Assembly: GCA_017475725.1 (NCBI GenBank) | Contig: JAFVFA010000216.1 | Coordinates: 1 to 7,486, forward strand | Source: Spirochaetales bacterium | Lineage (GTDB): Bacteria > Spirochaetota > Spirochaetia > Sphaerochaetales > Sphaerochaetaceae | Direction: 5' to 3' | Length of the DNA: 7,486 bases | In this document: piece by piece, positions 6,432-7,486 of the stretch | Layout of the letters: the number at the start of each line of letters is the position of its first letter | How positions within the stretch are numbered: position 1 is the first letter of the stretch | Notes under the pieces: generated by a model | The model's input: the letters and a program-made list of their open reading frames with translations, nothing else | What the model was told of the DNA's origin: nothing | The model's database searches: none | Position numbers and translations under genes: made by a program

Positions 6432-6436
6432 GGAGG
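6432..6436 (+). promoter_or_regulatory. Shine-Dalgarno site of the tandem-domain lipoprotein gene
   Basis: GGAGG lies 5 nt before the ATG at 6442. A closer ATG at 6438 is in another frame and gives no signal peptide, so 6442 is the start. Confidence 0.8.
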
Positions 6437-6441
6437 AATGT

Positions 6442-7486
6442 ATGAAAAAGGGTTTTGTTGCTGTCGTCGTGTTGATTGTCCTCTTCATGGCAGTCACTGG
6501 TTGTTGTGCCAAGGCTCAGGCCAAGGACATCCAGGTTGTGCTTCAGGTGAACGGTGAGGTCTTTGATGTCGTTACCGTAAACAGCTTCAACAATGCTGTG
6601 GTCAAGGAACCTGCCGCACAGGACGGAAGGGTCTTCAAGGGCTGGACCTTGCAGGAGAGTTGGGAGGAGGCGGAAGTTGACAATGTGCCTCTAATTCCCA
6701 ATGTTGGTCTTGTCCGTTACATCGATGTGAAGGATGCAGTTAAGGGCAATGCCTCAAGTGTCATCCTGAGAGCTGTCTTCGGTGCGATTCCAAGGCGTGA
6801 CCTTGTTGTTGCATGGTACAGCAAAGAAAGCACATCCGGCCTGAATCAGGGCCATATGGATGCATTTAAGGATAGATTATTCAGCTATCTTGCCTCTATG
6901 GGCTATTCTCCTGACAAAATGGACATAGTCATCAGGGACTACAACGGCAATGTCGGTGATACCTGTGCAGCCATTTCAAAGGATGCTGATGTTGACATCA
7001 CAGTGGGCTGGTCCAGTTCAAGCAACCTCACCGGAACCGGTGGTTGGGTTGAAGGCAAGGACTTTCTTGAGAACGTCGGCGGAATCACAATCGGAGCAAA
7101 GGCAAGATACAGCGCAAGGCTCTCTGACACTGAGCTGAGCAGACTTGTCTATACATGGATCCAGAACGAGTTCGGCGAGGGTGCCACTGCTGCCGCAGCT
7201 CCTGCAGCTAAGCCAGCACCTGTTGAGACGAAGGCCGAGGAGCCTGTTGTTGAGGCCTCTCCAGCTGCCTCCGATTCTCAGGGCAGTCTTGTAATTGCCT
7301 GGTACGCCAAGGAGGCTACATCCGGCATCAACCAGGACAACATCGATGCCTTCCAGTCTAGGCTTGCAGACTTCCTTTCAAGTCGTGGCTATGGTTCTGT
7401 GACCGTCGTTCTCAGAGGCTACGACGGAAAGGTCGGTGAGACCTGTGCGGCCATCAGCTCTGACGGTGATGTCGACCTTGCAATCG
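6442..7486 (+). CDS. Lipoprotein with InlB-like repeat and tandem solute-binding-like domains (partial, runs off right edge)
   Basis: The frame is open from the ATG at 6442 to the window end (348 complete codons). Residues 1-21 form a lipoprotein signal peptide (MKKGF, hydrophobic core, VTGC lipobox, Cys21). Residues about 29-75 resemble an InlB B-type (Listeria-Bacteroides) beta-grasp repeat, with VFKGWTL near its end. A domain starting DLVVAWYSKESTSGLNQ (120-136) runs to about residue 245 and includes DTCAAISKDADVDITVGW (173-190). After an Ala/Pro/Glu-rich linker (about 248-280) the same domain begins again, SLVIAWYAKEATSGINQ (282-298) with TCAAISSDGDVD (334-345), and is cut by the edge. 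The period is 160-162 residues. The 'DVDITVGW' element and the C-terminal helix LSDTELSRLVYTWI recall periplasmic solute-binding-like domains found with InlB repeats in clostridial lipoproteins. That link is from memory. The ligand is unknown. The gene probably shares an operon with the SGNH lipoprotein upstream. Confidence 0.75.
   Translation, partial: MKKGFVAVVVLIVLFMAVTGCCAKAQAKDIQVVLQVNGEVFDVVTVNSFNNAVVKEPAAQDGRVFKGWTLQESWEEAEVDNVPLIPNVGLVRYIDVKDAVKGNASSVILRAVFGAIPRRDLVVAWYSKESTSGLNQGHMDAFKDRLFSYLASMGYSPDKMDIVIRDYNGNVGDTCAAISKDADVDITVGWSSSSNLTGTGGWVEGKDFLENVGGITIGAKARYSARLSDTELSRLVYTWIQNEFGEGATAAAAPAAKPAPVETKAEEPVVEASPAASDSQGSLVIAWYAKEATSGINQDNIDAFQSRLADFLSSRGYGSVTVVLRGYDGKVGETCAAISSDGDVDLAI
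6799..7486 (+). repeat. Intragenic duplication: two copies of a ~125-residue domain
   Basis: Copy 1 is at 6799-7176 and copy 2 begins at 7285 and is incomplete. The protein repeat is strong (AWYxKExTSGxNQ, then DAFxxRL, then GxVGxTCAAISxDxDVD), while the DNA has drifted at third positions. This indicates an old domain duplication, not a recent DNA repeat. Copy 1 carries two more residues (around SPDKMD) than copy 2 in the middle segment. Confidence 0.8.

Noticed and set aside
5586..6512. 308-codon open frame on the minus strand
   Set aside because: It lies opposite the SGNH lipoprotein and the start of the next gene. Its translation resembles nothing I know, while the plus strand has clear motifs and signal peptides.
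1..7486. CRISPR arrays, tRNA/rRNA genes, transposases, phage or attachment sites
   Set aside because: No regularly spaced repeats, cloverleaf-like sequences, terminal inverted repeats or integrase/transposase motifs were seen on either strand by eye.

Overview
The window carries six protein-coding loci on both strands, no RNA genes, no mobile elements and almost no spare DNA. It looks like a chromosomal segment of an anaerobic, probably host-associated bacterium. The support for this is clear Shine-Dalgarno sites, two lipoprotein signal peptides, a BspA-type leucine-rich repeat and arginine codons dominated by AGG/AGA. A spirochaete of the Treponema/Sphaerochaeta kind or a clostridial gut anaerobe would fit. 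This is an inference from gene style, not a demonstrated assignment.

Layout, left to right. (1) The 3' end of an Ldh2-type malate/L-lactate dehydrogenase gene (+) runs in from the left edge and ends at 293. (2) A strong hairpin at 322-347 with T-rich flanks on both sides serves as a bidirectional terminator. (3) A PreP-like M16C zinc metallopeptidase gene (-, 3247 down to 380) has complete homology over 955 codons but is cut at codon 323 by an in-frame amber TAG. (4) A 135-bp divergent intergenic region holds an inverted repeat that contains back-to-back TTGACA boxes. (5) A Y_phosphatase3-type protein phosphatase gene (+, 3383-4177) follows. (6) A Gfo/Idh/MocA oxidoreductase gene (-, 5146-4178) comes next; its stop codon abuts the phosphatase stop in one TGATCA palindrome. 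(7) After a 106-bp divergent region there is a probable two-gene surface-lipoprotein operon (+). It comprises a BspA-LRR plus SGNH/DUF4886 hydrolase (5253-6416) and, 25 bp on, a lipoprotein with an InlB-like repeat followed by two copies of a solute-binding-like domain. The second copy is cut by the right edge.

The left genes look like unrelated housekeeping or catabolic functions: dehydrogenase, oligopeptide degradation, phosphatase and sugar-type oxidoreductase. The last two probably work together at the cell envelope. No multi-gene defence or biosynthetic system is visible. The observations most worth following are the lone amber codon in the otherwise intact peptidase, given that all five other stops are TGA, and the lipoprotein pair on the right.
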